Source: Unio delphinus
Lineage: Eukaryota; Mollusca; Bivalvia; Unionida; Unionidae
DNA length: 64,000 nucleotides
Assembly (NCBI GenBank): GCA_029339505.1
Contig: JAQISU010000231.1
Location: 1,204,001-1,268,000, forward strand
Direction of reading: 5' to 3'
How positions within the stretch are numbered: the first letter of the stretch is position 1; each line of letters opens with the position of its first letter. The notes under the pieces were generated by a model. It saw nothing but the letters and a program-made list of their open reading frames with translations, made no database searches and had not been told where the DNA came from. Positions 63,136 to 64,000 of this stretch are shown here, piece by piece. The translations under genes and the position numbers were made by a program.

Positions 63136-63198
63136 AAAAACGACTTGAGCACAACGACGTGAATCAGCATTTTCTGTGCCACTTCTGAACATTCTATA

Positions 63199-63420
63199 AT
63201 GTCTCCTCAAAAACGTACACACCACCACCCTCGTGGTTCTGCTGTCCCAAAAGGAAAAGGAAAAAGGTAATCTCGTCATCCAACAAAATGCTTAAAAACC
63301 AAACATCGACGTCATCCCCTAAAAAGACGCAATTGTTTAAAGCAACAGATGAGTCAACAAAAAGGAGGTTACTTTGGTGATTTTGGGAAACACGCCGTTA
63401 CCTTTTTGTCGAAGCGCTAG
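63199..63420 (+). pseudogene. Small basic GG-containing protein, one stop
   Basis: MSPQKRTHHHPRGS, KGKGKR, stop (63271-63273), then HRRHPLKRRNCLKQQM and QQKGGYFGDFGKHAVTFLSK to 63420. Lys/Arg/His-rich. It begins MSP like the frame at 63792. The GG motif may be a processing site as in small adenovirus core peptides, but this is speculation. Confidence 0.45.
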
Positions 63421-63496
63421 TTCCAAAAAAAGTAGATAAAAGAGGGTATGTACCAAGTCTTTGACGTAAGTGTTATTGTGAAAGGAACTAGCAAGG

Positions 63497-63734
63497 TTGA
63501 CACCTCTTAGAAAACATTCTTATTTACCCCCCAAAGGATAGAAAAGTAAAGGACTACGTCCTCCATTAGCCAAACATCGACACGTTCTTCGTCAAAAGGT
63601 CCAAAAAAAAAATACCCGTCCGTCAAAAGAAAAAGATGTTGGTGCAACGCGGAGGATATTTATCTCCTTATTCTTTAAATAAAAACGAACTGATGCCAGT
63701 TATGAAAGAAGTGTTGGCCCGACAAAAAATATAA
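63497..63734 (+). pseudogene. Small basic protein, decayed duplicate (start codon lost)
   Basis: It aligns with the frame at 63792: TPLRKHSYLPPK versus SPRRKHSYSLPK, with TTG where the duplicate has ATG. It then has a TAG, a basic stretch (KHRHVLRQKVQKK), a frameshift at an A-run and KKKMLVQRGGYLSPYS to TAA 63732-63734. A 120-residue-scale basic protein with a GG motif near its end. Probably a core or minor virion component. Confidence 0.45.
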
Positions 63735-63791
63735 AAGGGTGTGTGTTCTAAATGTTTGACGTCAGTGGTATTGTTGAACGAACAAGCAAAG

Positions 63792-64000
63792 ATGTCACCT
63801 CGCAGAAAACATTCTTATTCACTCCCCAAATGAATGAAAAGGAAAGGAATACCTCCTCATGTGATTCCTCGGGAGACGTGTTCGTGTGATTCCTCGGGAG
63901 ACGTGTTGTCCGTCTTGTCCAAAGCCTCTCCACTCATGCGAAAACATATCATTAAAACGGCCTCCAAAGATGTCATCGATACCGTGTGCGAATGTTGTTT
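63792..64000 (+). pseudogene. Late protein, duplicate copy, cut by window edge
   Basis: MSPRRKHSYSLPK, TGA, restart MKRKGIPPHVIP, a 23-bp tandem duplication (GTGATTCCTCGGGAGACGTG repeated), then LSVLSKASPLMRKHIIKTAS and KDVIDTVCECC running off the window. The last part matches the small-protein pattern L-x-x-L-x-x-A-S ... R-x-x-I-x-x-A ... I-D-x-x-C-E. Related to 62274-62586. Confidence 0.5.

Larger units (their letters stand above)
55457..64000 (+). mobile_element. Polinton-like element 3 (different lineage), decayed and running off the window
   Basis: Integrase (-) at the left, then after 3.3 kb of non-coding DNA a row of plus-strand genes: BIR protein, unknown frames, membrane protein, packaging ATPase and small basic proteins. 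The integrase and ATPase differ clearly from those of elements 1 and 2: another integrase tail, a different ATPase motif context and different neighbours. Nearly all genes have in-frame stops or single frameshifts. The termini are not identified, and the 56.3-59.6 kb gap may be a separate insertion or a deletion scar. Confidence 0.8.

Overview
The window looks like nuclear DNA of an invertebrate, most likely a marine mollusc and perhaps a bivalve. This is inferred from its AT-rich, gene-poor sequence, the abundant di- and tetranucleotide microsatellites, the tRNA-derived SINEs, the decayed LINEs and above all the three Polinton/Maverick (adintovirus-like) elements. No taxon-specific gene was found, so the identification is inference. 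Almost every recognisable coding signal belongs to a mobile or endogenous viral element.

Element 1 (1-3023) is the right part of a Polinton-like element that enters from outside the window. It carries the C-terminal half of an SF1 helicase with an HNH nuclease tail (+), an intact DD35E integrase (-), a parvovirus-type phospholipase A2 behind a zinc ribbon (-), an intact packaging ATPase (+), and a terminal inverted repeat ending at 3023. Element 2 (18755 to about 27535) is an older, decayed relative in the opposite orientation. It has the same terminal repeat, a zinc-finger pseudogene, a packaging ATPase with a broken P-loop, zinc ribbon/PLA2 and integrase remnants, a type-B DNA polymerase joined to an SF1 helicase and an HNH domain, a second zinc-finger gene, a frameshifted homing-type endonuclease, a small basic protein and a capsid pseudogene. 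Its right end dissolves into a (TA)n tract. Element 3 (about 55457 to the window end) is a different Polinton lineage. It has an integrase with a chromodomain-like tail, a BIR-domain (IAP-like) protein, a membrane-protein remnant, a packaging ATPase and a run of small basic virion-type proteins. All of its larger genes carry stops or frameshifts.

The 3-18.7 kb interval holds a likely two-exon host gene (minus strand, 3271-4021), two copies of a LINE (5.4-6.4 kb, and 7.6-12.2 kb split by a 2.4-kb insertion), a homogeneous 34-bp minisatellite (12.73-13.30 kb), an inverted SINE (14.3-14.5 kb) and the 3' end of a second LINE (17.8-18.1 kb). The 27.6-55 kb interval is mostly non-coding. Its main feature is a large imperfect inverted repeat (arms about 28.8-30.0 and 32.2-33.7 kb) whose spacer holds another SINE and a His-Me-finger endonuclease fragment. 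The rest is microsatellites and minisatellites.

Within elements 1 and 2 the genes fit one viral strategy: polymerase-helicase for replication, integrase for insertion, ATPase and capsid for packaging, PLA2 for membrane penetration, all tightly packed (17-bp divergent promoter, 7-bp gene spacing, 8-bp convergent overlap). The integrase and ATPase of element 1 are the only full-length, motif-complete viral genes.
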